Positions 21,459 to 33,049 are shown, counted from the first letter of the stretch. The stretch is DNA of 64,000 nucleotides from Polytrichum commune (GCA_950295325.1 OX485804.1:11906001-11970000), one strand, 5' to 3'. Notes: generated from the sequence alone by a model not told the origin. Numbers and translations are program-made.

Positions 21459-21800
21459 ATGATCCATTCCAATCGGAAAAAATGAGGTTAAAAACTAATT
21501 GGCACAGATCGTCACGGTGTGATTTGGCTCGGTTCATGAATTGTAAGTTCACCGCTTCGTCCGCGTCTTTTCGCCTGCTTTCGTGGCATGTCTGGAGGAA
21601 CCTCATAAAATCCACGTCCACAAGACTCACTTTCATAGCAAATTTGAGGGTTAAATAAGAATCCATCGTTTATGAGGTTGATGGGGATCTGAGGAAATTT
21701 TGCAAGTGAAATGAACGTCTTGGCAACCTTGGATATTCCAAGTTACGTTGGCTTGCAGACAATGAATCTGGCACCACATGACCTGGACAGCTTGCAAAGT
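21424..21800 (-). pseudogene. decayed coding-like segment, unrecognised (copy 2)
   Basis: A minus-strand frame reads MDSYLTLKFAMKVSLVDVDF then MRFLQTCHESRRKDADEAV, parallel to the copy at 20.8 kb. The match between copies at protein level, with frame changes, suggests an older coding sequence. Its right part overlaps the MITE edge. Product unknown. Confidence 0.35.
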
Positions 21801-21839
21801 CTCTAGGTATGTCGTTCGGATTCTATTTTGCACTGATCG

Positions 21840-22426
21840 TGTGACTTGGACCAGTTTATTAATCTAAAGTCCCTCACCTCATTGCAAGAGAAACAAAGTA
21901 CGCCGAATTCCTCGTGGATTCAACGGAATGATCCATTGCATCTGCAGGAGATGCTTGTCAACCGCTCAATTGGCCTGACAGATGCAACCTCGCCACTGAT
22001 GACATGGGTTCTGATCAGAGTTCGGGAAGTTTTTGAAGCCTTAGTGGCTAATTGCCGGTAGTTGCTACAAAGGGTCGGATTTTTTCCAATTTACATCGGC
22101 AAGAGCCGGTCTTTTGTAAAATCAATCAGCCAATTGCCTATATTTTCATATTTTCATTGGTCAATATCCGATTAAATGGAATTCATATCGGCACTAATTG
22201 TTTAAAAAATGTATGAAAAGTTATTAGAAATCATTTCTTAGTACAAAATCTTGAATAAGTGAAAAGAAAGGCATGTTCAAAACTTTACATTTGAAGAGTT
22301 AATATCCTTGGCAAGAATTGAACCTAGCAATGCCTTCGTTGCTTGAAGGCCAAGGGTCCCCCAATTCTTCATAGAAGCAATTGGATTTGGTCATGGAAAG
22401 GTTGCATAATTCAAAAAGTTTAAGGT
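21840..22426. other. intergenic, no gene seen
   Basis: Contains repeated short TCGGCT, GCCGG and CCGAT motifs, with GGCTAATTGCCGG at 22047 and again at 22714. This suggests an element with related ends flanking 22.05-22.83 kb, which I could not define. Confidence 0.3.
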
Positions 22427-22612
22427 TTAGGGTACTGCCTCAAGTGCATCATCAGATGCCCCAGACAAATAGCGCTCTGGATTGCTATACAAATAGCGAA
22501 ACTTAGCAGCATCCTTCCAAAGATCTAGAGCACTTGTTAGAATGTCATCAAAATCATTGTCTGGGCCTTCTATAGCAACACGCATCATACTTTCTAAGTA
22601 AGATGTAGACAC
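22427..22612 (-). pseudogene. isolated exon-like frame, unrecognised
   Basis: Sixty-one open codons read MMRVAIEGPDNDFDDILTSA, then LDLWKDAAKFRYLYSNPERY. The composition is that of a real protein (acidic-aromatic, few rare residues). TTACTTAG before the ESMM part could be a splice acceptor and GCA|GTACCC after EA a donor. It stands alone in repeat DNA, so it may be a captured exon. The family was not recognised. Confidence 0.35.
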
Positions 22613-22909
22613 GGGTATCGGCTAGTATTTGAAATTTGAATACTTCTTCCGGCTCAAATCCAGTAACTCACAAGAAGAAGCGGCTACATTTCCAGGACAT
22701 TTTCTGATCCATCGGCTAATTGCCGGAGGATTGGAATTATAGTCGGATTGCCATCCGATGGTTGGAAATTTGGACCGGCCATGAGGGGAAATCCATCGGC
22801 TGATAATGAACTAGCCGTCGGTTCTCCCCGATCATAGGTTCTGATCTGCAAGCTTTAGAAACGTGGCTATTCCCCTTGGTACCGCACAAGAAGCGAATTA
22901 AAGGAAAGC

Positions 22910-23263
22910 TAAGTTACGCGGGTGTTCTTCAGTTACTTTTCCTATATTTGATTGGTGTGTGGTCAGGCGAGGATCAAAGAACACATGTTCAAAAGAAATT
23001 GGACTATGTTTTCAAATTTTAGTAACTATTCCACACTCAACGATGAACACACTTGAGTGGACCTATGCATTCAGTAAAAAACTCACAAACATGCACAATC
23101 CTCCAATAACCATAACTAATAAGAAGAGGCCCGATCTTCAATCCAATTTTTGCTTATGCTTCACCAAAGATTAGCTAATGGAACACAAGATTTGTCTTGT
23201 AGTTCTCATCGGTAGAAGTTGGAGAACATGAAAAATGAACCGAATGATACCCACATACCTTTA
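22910..23263 (-). mobile_element. MITE family C, copy 3
   Basis: Edges TAAGTTACGCGGGTGTTCTT and GAATGATACCCACATACCTT are inverted repeats. The interior matches copies 1 and 2 in reverse (ACACACCAATC-type and TTAGTTAAC-type blocks). Confidence 0.6.
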
Positions 23264-23428
23264 TACCTTTCCAAGTGACCTGATGTATATGTTTGCATTG
23301 ATTATATCTCAGCATCTGATTTTGTTTAAACTTTTAAACTTTTTGAGACAATTGAAACAAGATATTATTCCAAGGTTGGAAAACATAATGAATTTGAATC
23401 CCAGAATATGAACTTGAGTTCCACGAGA

Positions 23429-23822
23429 TTTATACTATATATGCTATTTAGGGTCATGTGGCATTTAATGTCACTCTGGTAACTTTTCAAATGACACTTC
23501 TTATGAATAAATGAACAAATATTGTCATGGATTATGGATGAGTTCATCCATCGGCCAAAACCCTACCTTCTCTTGTCAGCAACTTGTGATGAAGTATTGT
23601 CATGGATGATTGAAATTTGGATGAAAAATCACTTGGTAAGTGATAGCAATTGCAACACTGTAAATCTATAATCCCCCAGATGATTTACATGGAATGACAA
23701 ACATTGCGGGGTTAACATTTTGTGTTGGTGACACTAGTATACTGCGGTTTACAATTATTATTGAGCAAGACAATTTGAATCAGTAGCACTAAATATCATA
23801 TTTAATGTAGCAGCTTGTAGAC
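23429..23822 (+). repeat. dispersed repeat family A, copy 4 (fullest)
   Basis: The longest family A copy. It begins near TATACTATATATGCTATTTA and ends ACTAAATATCATATTTAATG followed by TA. The right end resembles an inverted form of the left end of the 16.78-kb fragment (TACACTAAAT...). This suggests a TA-flanked DNA element about 390 bp long. Confidence 0.55.
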
Positions 23823-24178
23823 TGAAGTCAGTAGGGACCAAGTCAGTGTGAAATATGAACCAGTCAGTATGAAATTGTGAAACCATTAATATGTGATATT
23901 GGCATACTAGGATGCATTAAGAGCTAATTAGGTAACCACAAGAAGTTAAGGCACAACTAATGAGATTACAAAAGGTCAGTGAGGAATTCCTATTACTTCT
24001 CTACCTAGACATCAATCCTATCAGAGGCATCTTAAGTTAAGGGGGAGCATATAACAACGAGTTATTGCTACGAGTCGTTTGACTGGATTGAGAGTTTGAA
24101 CAACGTTTGAACATCAGGACAACCTTCTTGATTCTCTGTTCAATAACGCTTTCCAATCATTTCTGATCTGCATAAGAT
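23823..24178. other. intergenic, no gene seen
   Basis: A purine run AAGGGGGAG near 24042 resembles an LTR-retrotransposon polypurine tract, but no LTR was found next to it. Confidence 0.3.
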
Positions 24179-24189
24179 GGGTCCGACCA

Positions 24190-24548
24190 GAGTTCAAGAT
24201 CGAAGTCTTCAATGCCCTTCAAATGCGATTTGGCCCTTCAAAATATACCTCTCTCAAAATAGCCCTTCAAAATGCAACCCCAAATTGAAAATGAAGACAT
24301 CACTTGAAGTCCTCAATATAATCTACCCGCCACAAGAACCATTAAGCGTAGGGCATTGTCACTACAAGAAGTGGAGTTAGATGGTTGATTCTTAATTCTT
24401 CACATTGTTTTAGAAACATGTACCATATAATTCATGCACAACTTTCATATGAGTTTTGTATTTCATTTCTATATTCTTGGATTGACGTCTTAGATTTGAA
24501 CCAACCCTTCAAAATGAAACTCATATGAGGGCTTCAATCTTGAACATT
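24190..24548 (+). mobile_element. MULE-type MITE, copy 2, with perfect 11-bp TSD
   Basis: Flanked by the direct repeat GGGTCCGACCA at 24179-24189 and 24549-24559. Ends GAGTTCAAGATCGAAGTCTT and ...GGGCTTCAATCTTGAACATT are inverted repeats. The 359-bp interior matches 3658-4048 in reverse almost base for base, for example AAGAAGTGGAGTTAGATGGT. Length of duplication and ends fit a Mutator-like non-autonomous element. Confidence 0.85.
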
Positions 24549-24559
24549 GGGTCCGACCA

Positions 24560-25799
24560 TGGAACTACATAACCAATCAGTCATCCAGTATAAGAATGAT
24601 TATCAGAACTCGTCATAAGTTTCATCACGAGATATTATCCATAATCATTAGATTTTGTCCATGAGTTGATTAGTTATGATTGATAACCATCCCAACTAAG
24701 TGCGCTATGCTCTCACCAGTTGTCTAGTTCATAGTCGGTCTACTCATAGATGTAAAATGTAGGTTATGGATAAAATATGCTCTACGTAGATAGAAAAAGT
24801 GCAAGAGAGTTGTTGGAAGTGCCCTCCACTTGGATGAGCGACCTGTTATGATCTTAGAACGCTTGTCTAAGACAAGTACATGTACACTACATCAATCGGA
24901 TGGGTTTACAATCAGTTCTATATTACTAGATGGATTTATGATCTATGACATTCCTAGATTCTATACCCATATTCATTTGTATTTAAGAACCATCTAGTTC
25001 TCTAGAACCGCTTCGTATTTATACGTGATCCCTATAGTAACACTATATGTGGTTGTTAGTGTGCGTCGATGAAAACAAGTATGTGTATGACACATGTCAC
25101 CCAAGGATTAGTGGGTCAACCTTTAAGCACCTATGAAGGACCTATGTACACTCCCAAAATTCTTTTGCAAAATAAAGTGGCCCACACTAGGTACACCTTA
25201 AGCAATGTAGTCAAGCTTTACTTGCTCAAATGAGGCCAACATTTTTTAATCTCAAGCCTAGTAGAATAGCATCTAGTTTAATCAAGCCTTGTGGAACCAA
25301 GGTACTCTATGCTATAACTTGATTGGGGAAGCACAAGTTGCATGCTATAGGTGGGATTTGTCACATAATGCTTTTTCTAGTGGGGAGTCTATTAGTAAGG
25401 AGGGCAGGTGTAAATTAAGAAAGCTGATGCGATGACAAATTAATGGCTCCATAAAGAGGAATGGGTACCCATACCCACCGAGGGGAATTTCCTTGTAGGA
25501 TGCATCCTTGCATTAGAGCATAGGCACACTAGGGGTGAATGTATGATTGGGTGGCTCACATTTGTAGTCACATTGCAAAAACTACATATACGTTGTTTTT
25601 GACAATCCATAATATGAGCAATGTATATTGAAATAAGAAAAGGGACTTGATTCCAAGGTCAAAACTTTATTATATAGATTTTAATGTAATTTTTTAGATT
25701 TGACGTTCATTAAGAGTAGCACGAAGGGCTTTTGAACATTTACCATTTTGACATTTGAAAAAACAAAAAAATTATTGAGCATTTTTTCATGAACCAATG
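24560..25799. other. intergenic, no gene seen
   Basis: Low-coding sequence. A block around 25440-25510 (AATTAATGGCTCCATAA, GAGGAATGGGTACC) recurs at 59650-59690, so part of it is an unclassified dispersed repeat. Confidence 0.35.
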
Positions 25800-26191
25800 G
25801 AGCTGTAATCTTGTAGATGGGACTTGCTATTGAAAGATTTTGCACCAATAGGAAAATGTATAGTAGAGCTTTATAACTAGCACAATTTTGATGGAAAGGA
25901 TTATTTTGGGTCTCAAAATATTGCAATTAATAAACAACTCTTTGCCGTGTGTGATTCGGCAACACCCAAGTGCAAAATGAAGAGGGCCACTCAAACCATG
26001 TTGAATGCCATTTCTAATAGGTTATCAAAGTTTGATGCTAGTGCTAATGAAGATGAGGTGTTCCATAGGGTTTGGTAAGATCCTACAGTTATTACCAGGC
26101 CATGTTAATATAGGATATATTGTTTAATAAAGGATACGATCCTAGATTAAGGTTCAAATTGCGTCCTATATTAAAATGTCGGTGACGATGT

Positions 26192-26250
26192 CTTAAACCC
26201 TAAACCCTCAATGCCGAAGCATAATGTCTTGAACCCTAAACCCTAAACGC
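26192..26250 (+). promoter_or_regulatory. duplicated telo-box leader in the hAT element
   Basis: A segment of about 35 bp with CTTAAACCCTAAACCCT and GAAGCATAATG is directly repeated just before the transposase start. AAACCCTA is the plant telo-box, known as a promoter element. A regulatory role here is inference. Confidence 0.4.
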
Positions 26251-26286
26251 TGAAGCACAATCATTTTGTTGTGTTTGAAGAGCAAG

Positions 26287-28560
26287 ATGCCTCCCAAGAT
26301 TGTCTCCAAGGATGTTCGTGAGAAGTGGAACAACTCGTATCAAGTTGATCTAGCCCTCAGACGCACTGAGTACGGTGTGTCTGATTCAGTGAAGTCGGCG
26401 GCTTGTAGGTTCTGTGAGGTCTACAGCCGAGAGCAAGACACTGATGAGGTGGCTATTGAAGAAGTTGTTTTGCCACTTTTAACTCCATAAGAGACTCGTG
26501 AACGGAAGCGTTGTAAGAAGACCACCAAGACGCAACATTGGACAAAGTTTCGTCTTGACAACATTCAAAAGCACCATCGTGAGCAGCATGCCAGAAAGTG
26601 GGCCGCATATAAGATTTTGTTGGAGAAGAAGCATACCAAGCCTGAGAAGTTGACTTTATTCTTTGAGCAATCCAAATTGGAAGCCTTCTTCGAAAAACGT
26701 GTTACTATTGATGATAGAAAGAGAGTTTTTTCTCTTGACAAAGGCATTGTCGATGAAGTGGTTTGCAAAATGTTGTACAATCCCAACGGTGAGGATCACA
26801 AGCTCACGGGAGATCGTGCCATGGAAGTATTTTCATCCATGTTTGTGGTAGAAAACGATGATTCCAAGACTATTGTCCGCTACAAAGTTGTTGTTTCAGC
26901 GGCTGTGGAGTTCAAGTATGTGGTGTCCTTGCTTGCAGCTAGAGTCACTTTCAACCAAATTTCCAAGGTAGTCAATAATAACCGGGATGTACTTGGAACA
27001 GCTAGAAAGTAGAAGTCGATGAGTCTTGGAGAGGTTTCATGTACTGCTCGAATCATTTGTGTTGTTGTTTTACAACTTTTATCCGATTTGATGCGGAATT
27101 CCTGGTCGTTCTCAATTGGAGCTGATGCATCAACGGACCGTTTTGGACACGCACACCTCGACACAAGGATTCGATTGCCTCCAACTCAAATAGGGAAGCC
27201 TCTTCTGTCTTTTCACCTTCTCGCAATTCCTTCGTTCGAAGAATCACATTCTGGATAATCATTTCATGATTTTATGGTGTATCTTCTCAGTTCCTTGTGT
27301 CCGGATTGGCAGAAGTGTTTGATTGGTTCATCAACTGATGGTGCACCTAATATGACGGGTTCTATTTAAGGTTTCTCAACCCGCTTGAGTGGTGATGTTG
27401 CAGAGCACGGTCCTCTATATCGTATTTGGTGTCTAGCTCACCAACTTGACATTGTCGTCAAAGCATCGATTGTGAATATGCAGAATCTAACCAACTTCTC
27501 GTTCAAGAAGACCTTGACGACCCTGCTTGGATATCTTCGTAGACAAAAGGCGTTGATTCGTGAAATGGGAAGCAAATGTCCCTACTGGATTAATGTTCGT
27601 TGGAAGTCAATGTCGAATGTTTTGCAATGGCAACTTAGACACCGTTTCCGAATCCAATCTTTCTACATCGAAAAACGATTTGGATCAACACCAACAAATC
27701 AATGGTGGCTAGTGGCAATAGTTGTGCAAAAGAGGTTCTTTGAATATGTCTGCATCATTTTTTCTACTCTTCAAGTAGACGTTGTTGTTGTATCCAAGCA
27801 ATATAACAGTCTGAGGGTTCTTCTTAAACAGTTACATGATCAATGTAGCGCAACAAAATATGAGGAGAAATCTTGCGATGATGCAGAAGTGTCTTCAGGG
27901 AATGATGTTGTTTCCATTGGACAATTTATTGTTCATGCAAGCGGTCTCAACACTTTGGTTCGCTCTACTGAAGTTGCTGCTCAAGAGATTCAAGAAGGTC
28001 TGACAACACAATAGTACAATGAAGTCATCCTTGCCTTGGCTATTTTGTACCTCACCGCTCTCAATGCTATTGTCAAAATTATTCAAGGTCGCCAAAATAC
28101 TCACATTGAATCGGAGATTGTGCCTCCAGTTCTACCGATGGAGTTGTTTAGGGTTTCTCAATGCGACATGATTGCTCTGGTTCAAAAGCATAAGAAAAAG
28201 TTGGTTAATCATTTCCAAGAGAAGGCAAATAACGTTATCGAATCTATATGTGACCAACACACGAAGTTGAAGCAATGTATCTCTTCAGTGCCGGAGCTTG
28301 AGACTTCCTTCCGATCTTGCGCAAGTGCAGACTTTGAGATTGCATGGGTTCCTGGCGGTTCTCATTTCCAAGATCTTTAAAGGTTTTGTGTTGGGCTCAC
28401 CACTGTAATGCCCACCACTTCTCAAGTTGAAGGAGACTTTTCGTTGGTCAACTATTGCAGGAATGATCATTGTTCTAATATGTTCGACTTTGCTTTAGAA
28501 GAAGTGATGCACTCTCATTAGCTCCGTGAGCTCCAAATTGTAGTCGCTAATCACAAATAA
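26287..28560 (+). pseudogene. hAT transposase, one frame with TAA/TAG stops
   Basis: All coding blocks lie in one frame for about 2.3 kb without a frameshift. Stops fall at 26488, 27010, 27256, 27367, 28012, 28378, 28519 and the terminal 28558, all TAA or TAG, none TGA. The N-terminus has a BED-like finger (CRFC, later HHREQH). The catalytic core shows GADASTDRFG, STDGAPNMTG and RIWCLAHQLDIVVK. The C-terminus has TSQVEGDFSLVN, the hAT dimerisation motif. ATG at 26287 (MPPKIVSK) is preferred, and 26266 is possible. Interruptions fit CAA/CAG to TAA/TAG change. Known hAT transposases cut and paste through the TIRs. This copy should be dead unless stops are bypassed. Confidence 0.9.
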
Positions 28561-28955
28561 GCAAGATAATTTCATTAAAACTTCATTTTCGCCTTGTTTG
28601 AGAGTGCAAATATGTGCACATCCTACTTATCCTATAATAAAGTTCATATGTTGTCCTATATTAGCTTAATATAGGAAAATAGGACAGTATCCTACATTAA
28701 AATGGCATGGTTATTACCAACATTCCACAACACATTAGGTTTAGCAAGGGTGCACTTGTAGAAGATGACATTTTGTAGAAGTGGCTTGAGGCAATGTTTG
28801 TAAGAGGTCAAACAACCGAGAACAAGCACAGAGCTTGCATTCAAGCATGCATTGTAGACTACTGTAATGAGCTCTACCAAAACACAATCATGTCAACACA
28901 AGGCTCGTTTGTTGAAATGCCACTCTATAAATATTTATTCTACTAGGGAGAAAAG

Positions 28956-31179
28956 ACAGGAAATGGTAAGTTCCATTAGTTTTGTTGCAAATGGAGGTTG
29001 TCTTTGTGAAGGAAGAGATGTGACTCCCTATCAAAGCTCACCAAGGTAATAGTCATTTCTTAGTGGGTTGCTCAATGTTGTAATCCCAATTGAAAAGAAG
29101 TTGTGTGAAAGTAGGTTGGCCCCTAGACCCACGTGGGTGCACAAAAGGGGTATTAATTGTGCCTAGGGGTTACAAAATATACATAAGGTTCAAGTATTAT
29201 TTATTCAAGTTTTGTAAATATACTAGGCATATTTTTCATATAATTCTAGTTGTATTTCTACCTTTAGATCCATAATCAATTATAATAAAGTGGGTAACGT
29301 ATAAGAGGTCCAAATGAATATTTCATCCAATATGTGAACCACATTCATCCATAAAATTTAAGGTTTAGGATGAGAGGAGAAATACCACTCTTTGGAAACC
29401 CTAAAGGTTACTCATTGTGGAGCTTGCCGGTGGAGTGAGGGTGGAGCTCATAGGTGGTTTTCCTTCTCTTCTTCTTGTGGTTATTTCATGTTCCAGTAAT
29501 GAGATTGTTGCTACAAACTGTGGTGTTTTGGAGGCCATTGTGGTGTCAACATTTGGACGTCGGATGATGATGCACATCTTCATCTTCAACATCAACAGTT
29601 TCTAGTCACTGCCTTACCCCTAGTTTTGCATTATTACTTACACCACATTGCGATTCAATTGAGTGTGTTGGTGTTTCTTAATAATGGCCATTGCTTACAT
29701 TTTTTCAAATCGAGAACGGGATCGGTATATGTCTTGTAAGGGTCACCGGTTCCTACAAACGCCAATCTTATTATTCAAGTGTGATTCACGTTGTCCAAGG
29801 ATAGGCTCACCAAAATTAAGTTTATTTAAGTTAAACCTAAAGTTTGACTATTTAGAGCCTAGGATAATGATTATTCAATGAATCTGGAATGTGATTGTGC
29901 AGTATTGTTTATCTCTCAAGAAAAGATTGGAAAAAGCAAGTTAGGCAAAACATTAACCACCAAAACTTAGTACTTGGTGAGGGTCTAAAGAAGGCCCCGC
30001 AAAATTGACAATAGATGGATTGAGTATGATTTGACAACCAATTGACTTCTTAGACCAACCTTCCAATATGAAAATAGGATTATGTTGGTATCAAGAAAAG
30101 AATGGGTCAATGTGATATATGATTTCATGGATCATTTAATAGTAGAGTTAGAAACCATCATTGCATTAGCTGCAATGACTTATATTGTAGAAACAGGTTT
30201 GTATGAGTTACATCCAGTGGATAAATAAGTGTTCAACGATTTCATTAATGATAAATAATGATGTCTTGCTAAGAACATTTTAGCATGTTTTTCAATAAAT
30301 TTTTCTTTCACTTGTGTATGTATTCAAGGGGGTTTTCCAGCAATATATTTTTACGTCTATTATTTTAATGAGGGGGCAAACTCTATATATTTGGGGTATT
30401 AATTTCATGGTCATGCACACATGTGGTTCCCAATTCTAACCATGAGTGCACCCCAAAGAGTATTTGAAACCAAAATTGGAGTTCTTTGTGGTACACAACT
30501 TTATGGCCAGATGACAAGATAATCAATTCAAGAAGTGTTTGGAAAGTTTTGAGGAGAATATTATTGCTTTTGTGATCAATTTTGCTAAAAATTATAGCTT
30601 TGAGGCCCAAAGCATGCATCAAAATTCATACCAGGTTACTACTTTAATACAAATGACATGGTACCAATATCCATCTCTAATACTAGGGGACTGTAAATCC
30701 AAAAATTTGATGAAATATAATTATTACATTTCAAATGATCAAGTTCATGGGTGTGGAATTGGTATAATGAGCCAAGGGCGCCACTTAAAGGCGCTACTTA
30801 GTAAGGACCATGCTCTAAACCCCTAACATGTGTATGGTTATGGTTGGCCGAACTTGAAATCTTGAGCCGATGAAGTTTTCCCCCACGTGCCATCTAGCTA
30901 GGTCATCTCTCTCAATTTTCCCTGCCCCATTTTCTCTTTCTTTCCTGACACAACATTTATGTTTTTTCATATTGTAAGCATATAATTAGAACTATTTTCA
31001 TCCAAGGATCAAGAGGTAGGTGTTGAATGTAGGCATGGATGTGAAAATGGTCGTGACATGGCCTTTGGGTGTCACGTCTGGACATGACGCTTAGAGGACG
31101 TTACTATGGTAATAAATTCATTTACCATATGATATTTTTTAAAGCAGTACCACAAAAGTCAATTACTACTATGCCAATT
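28956..31179. other. intergenic, no gene seen
   Basis: More than 2 kb without a recognisable gene. Some short frames look eroded, but none shows a family motif. Confidence 0.35.
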
Positions 31180-31720
31180 GATGACACATCAACAATTTCC
31201 CTTCAATCAACTACTAATGGGAGCAATCAATCACAGTTAAGCAATCGGCTCTCTAGTCGGTTGCTCCCATTAGCAATTGATCCTCTAGTCAACTACTTAT
31301 TTGAGCAGTCGACTAGGATGTTGATTTGTTTTGGAAGCACTTGACTGTTACAACGAAAGTTGACTTCACATAAGTAGTCGACTGCTTATTTGAGCAATTT
31401 TTTCTTAGTCAACTTCCATATCAGTAGTCGACCATCTCTAGTCAATTGCATGTAAACAATAGGCTCTCTAGTTGATTGCATATAAAAAAAATCAACTCTC
31501 TAGTCAATTGCATATAAACAATCGGTTCTCAAGTTGACTACTCCCATTTGTAGTCAATTATGGGGTTAACTGCTCACATAGCACTCATTAGCAGTCAATT
31601 AAGGAGTCGACTGCTCCCAAGGAGTCTACTACTATGAGAGCAGTTGATCAGGGAGTCAACTGCTCACATAACAATTAACCAAAGAGTCGATTGTTTACCT
31701 AACAATCAACTCCATATGTG
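31180..31720. repeat. irregular AGTCGACT-rich palindromic array (1)
   Basis: Dense, unevenly spaced variants of a palindromic core AGTCGACT and of GCAGTCGACTGCTC-like words occur on both strands, often preceded by TCTCT and followed by GCTCACAT or GCATATAAAC. Related arrays are at 33050-33420 and 51630-51850. It is not a simple head-to-tail tandem repeat. Confidence 0.6.
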
Positions 31721-33049
31721 GATTTGTATATAATTTTTTTTAAAGAATAAGAAGAAGGGGGGTTACCCATTTTTTTGTGGTATTTAACCAAGAATAATGT
31801 TGTATTATAACAAAGGGCCGATAAATATACAAACATTTATACAAACAAGTTCATGCTAGTGATACATGCCTACTAAATCTATGAAAATACCCCTAAAGAA
31901 GCCGGAAAAAAACTAAACACTCTTAATATTATTCTTGATCTCGAATCTTCAACAATCCACGAGCTCATCCCACCTCACATGGTTTATCTGCATTTGACAT
32001 GTAGTTGCCAAGGCAATGCGGCTCACCACGTTGACTTTGTACAAAAGTTTTACAATCATGGCCTAAAATTTATTACCCTCCATGACATAGAAAATTGAGT
32101 CATGACCTTGATCACAAAGTTGTTGTCCATGTTTGCTGACCATAAAATTCTCAGCCTCCTTGATGTAAAATTTGGGCGGATCTTGATGTCGCCTACTATG
32201 GACCTTAAACAACTCGGGTGTCACCCACCACTTCTTTGTTCAAATTTTCTTTGGTTTCTTTGGTTTCCCCATATCATGATGATTCAACATTCTCACCTAT
32301 GTGGGACACACACCCCTAATCATACACTCCAATCTACAGGCTTCCGTCTGACTCCCAATGAAGAATAATGTTTTTTTATGATAAGGTCATTGTGTTATAC
32401 AGTTCCGTTATGCGGTTCCAACATGAGCCATATCAAAGCCCATGAGAACTTTACCCTCTTCTTTTAGAAGCTTTCAACATGGTTCCATTATTAACCTTCA
32501 CTTGGAATCATTAACGTGATGTTGTCATTTGGTCGATACGCTCTATCTTGGATATACATTTCTCATAGAGTTCCTTTGTTTTATCATAGTATGTAGTCGG
32601 TGTTGGTCTCACTACTGATCAACCAAAACTTGATGAAGCCAAAATGCGAGTTCTTCTAGATGAATGCTTCGGCACTAGTTTGGATATGAGTCGCCTGCAA
32701 ATTGGTGGTCTTTAGGATTTTTTGGGCCCACATAATATCTAAATATAGACCTTCATCACCATACCTCAATGCCGCAAAATCCAATCCAAAATTGCTAAGG
32801 ATTTGACCTCATTACAAATCTTCCAACTTCCCTTGACCCTCGTTGTACACTAGGTAAAGTATGCTAGGCATGCTAAGTCCCAATATCCACTTGAGGCAGG
32901 GTGTTTGGAAATGAGGTCAATATGACCTTCCACCTTATATGTAGGTTGAGAAGGTCTTACACCCCCTGAGGCCAATCTCCTCGATCCTTATTGTTGGATG
33001 TGGTTGCATCCAATGATCAAGATGCAAGAGACCTTTGGTTGATTGCAAG
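31721..33049. other. intergenic, no gene seen
   Basis: Two stretches look faintly coding (near 32.1-32.4 and 32.6-32.7 kb, e.g. LDECFGTSLDMSRLQIGGL), but no start, extent or family can be supported. Confidence 0.3.

Larger units (their letters stand above)
20790..21800. repeat. diverged direct duplication of about 250 bp
   Basis: 20790-21060 and 21560-21800 share blocks such as CTGCTTTCGTGGCATGTCTG, GTTTATGAGGTTGATG and CAATGAATCTGGCACCACATG (shared core). A short tract with ATTCCAGTCGGAAGAAATGA also recurs at 21466-21490 just past a MITE. The segment was therefore duplicated locally and a family C MITE now sits between the copies. Confidence 0.7.
26096..28709 (+). mobile_element. complete hAT-superfamily DNA transposon
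   Basis: The 8-bp direct repeat GTTATTAC lies at 26088-26095 and 28710-28717. The element is 2614 bp. Its ends, CAGGCCATGTTAATATAGGA and the complement of the right end CATGCCATTTTAATGTAGGA, match at 17 of 20 positions. An 8-bp duplication, a CA-initial terminal repeat and a BED-type transposase are diagnostic of hAT. It is intact in structure, but its transposase frame is interrupted by stops, so it is probably not autonomous today. Confidence 0.93.
25800..28955 (+). pseudogene. decayed frame split by the hAT insertion
   Basis: Before the hAT element one frame reads DLLLKDFAPIGKCIVELYN, stop, HNFDGKDYFGSQNIAINKQL and then FAVCDSATPKCKMKRATQTM. Joining the flanks and removing one duplication, the same frame continues NIPQHIRFSKGALVEDDIL, stop, KWLEAMFVRGQTTENKHRAC. 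Every interruption is TAA or TAG. Composition is protein-like, but the family was not recognised. It is probably an older transposon protein that served as the hAT target. Confidence 0.4.

Noticed and set aside
24030-24060. Polypurine tract and LTR start of a Copia element
   Set aside because: Only the AAGGGGGAG run is present. No LTR pair, no coding remnants.
26266-28560. TAA/TAG read as glutamine (altered genetic code)
   Set aside because: The intact Gag-Pol frame nearby contains no in-frame TAA or TAG over 2079 codons and uses CAA/CAG normally. Decay by C-to-T change is simpler.
31180-31720. CRISPR-like array of repeats
   Set aside because: Spacing is irregular, the core is palindromic and degenerate, there are no cas genes and the DNA is from a plant nucleus.
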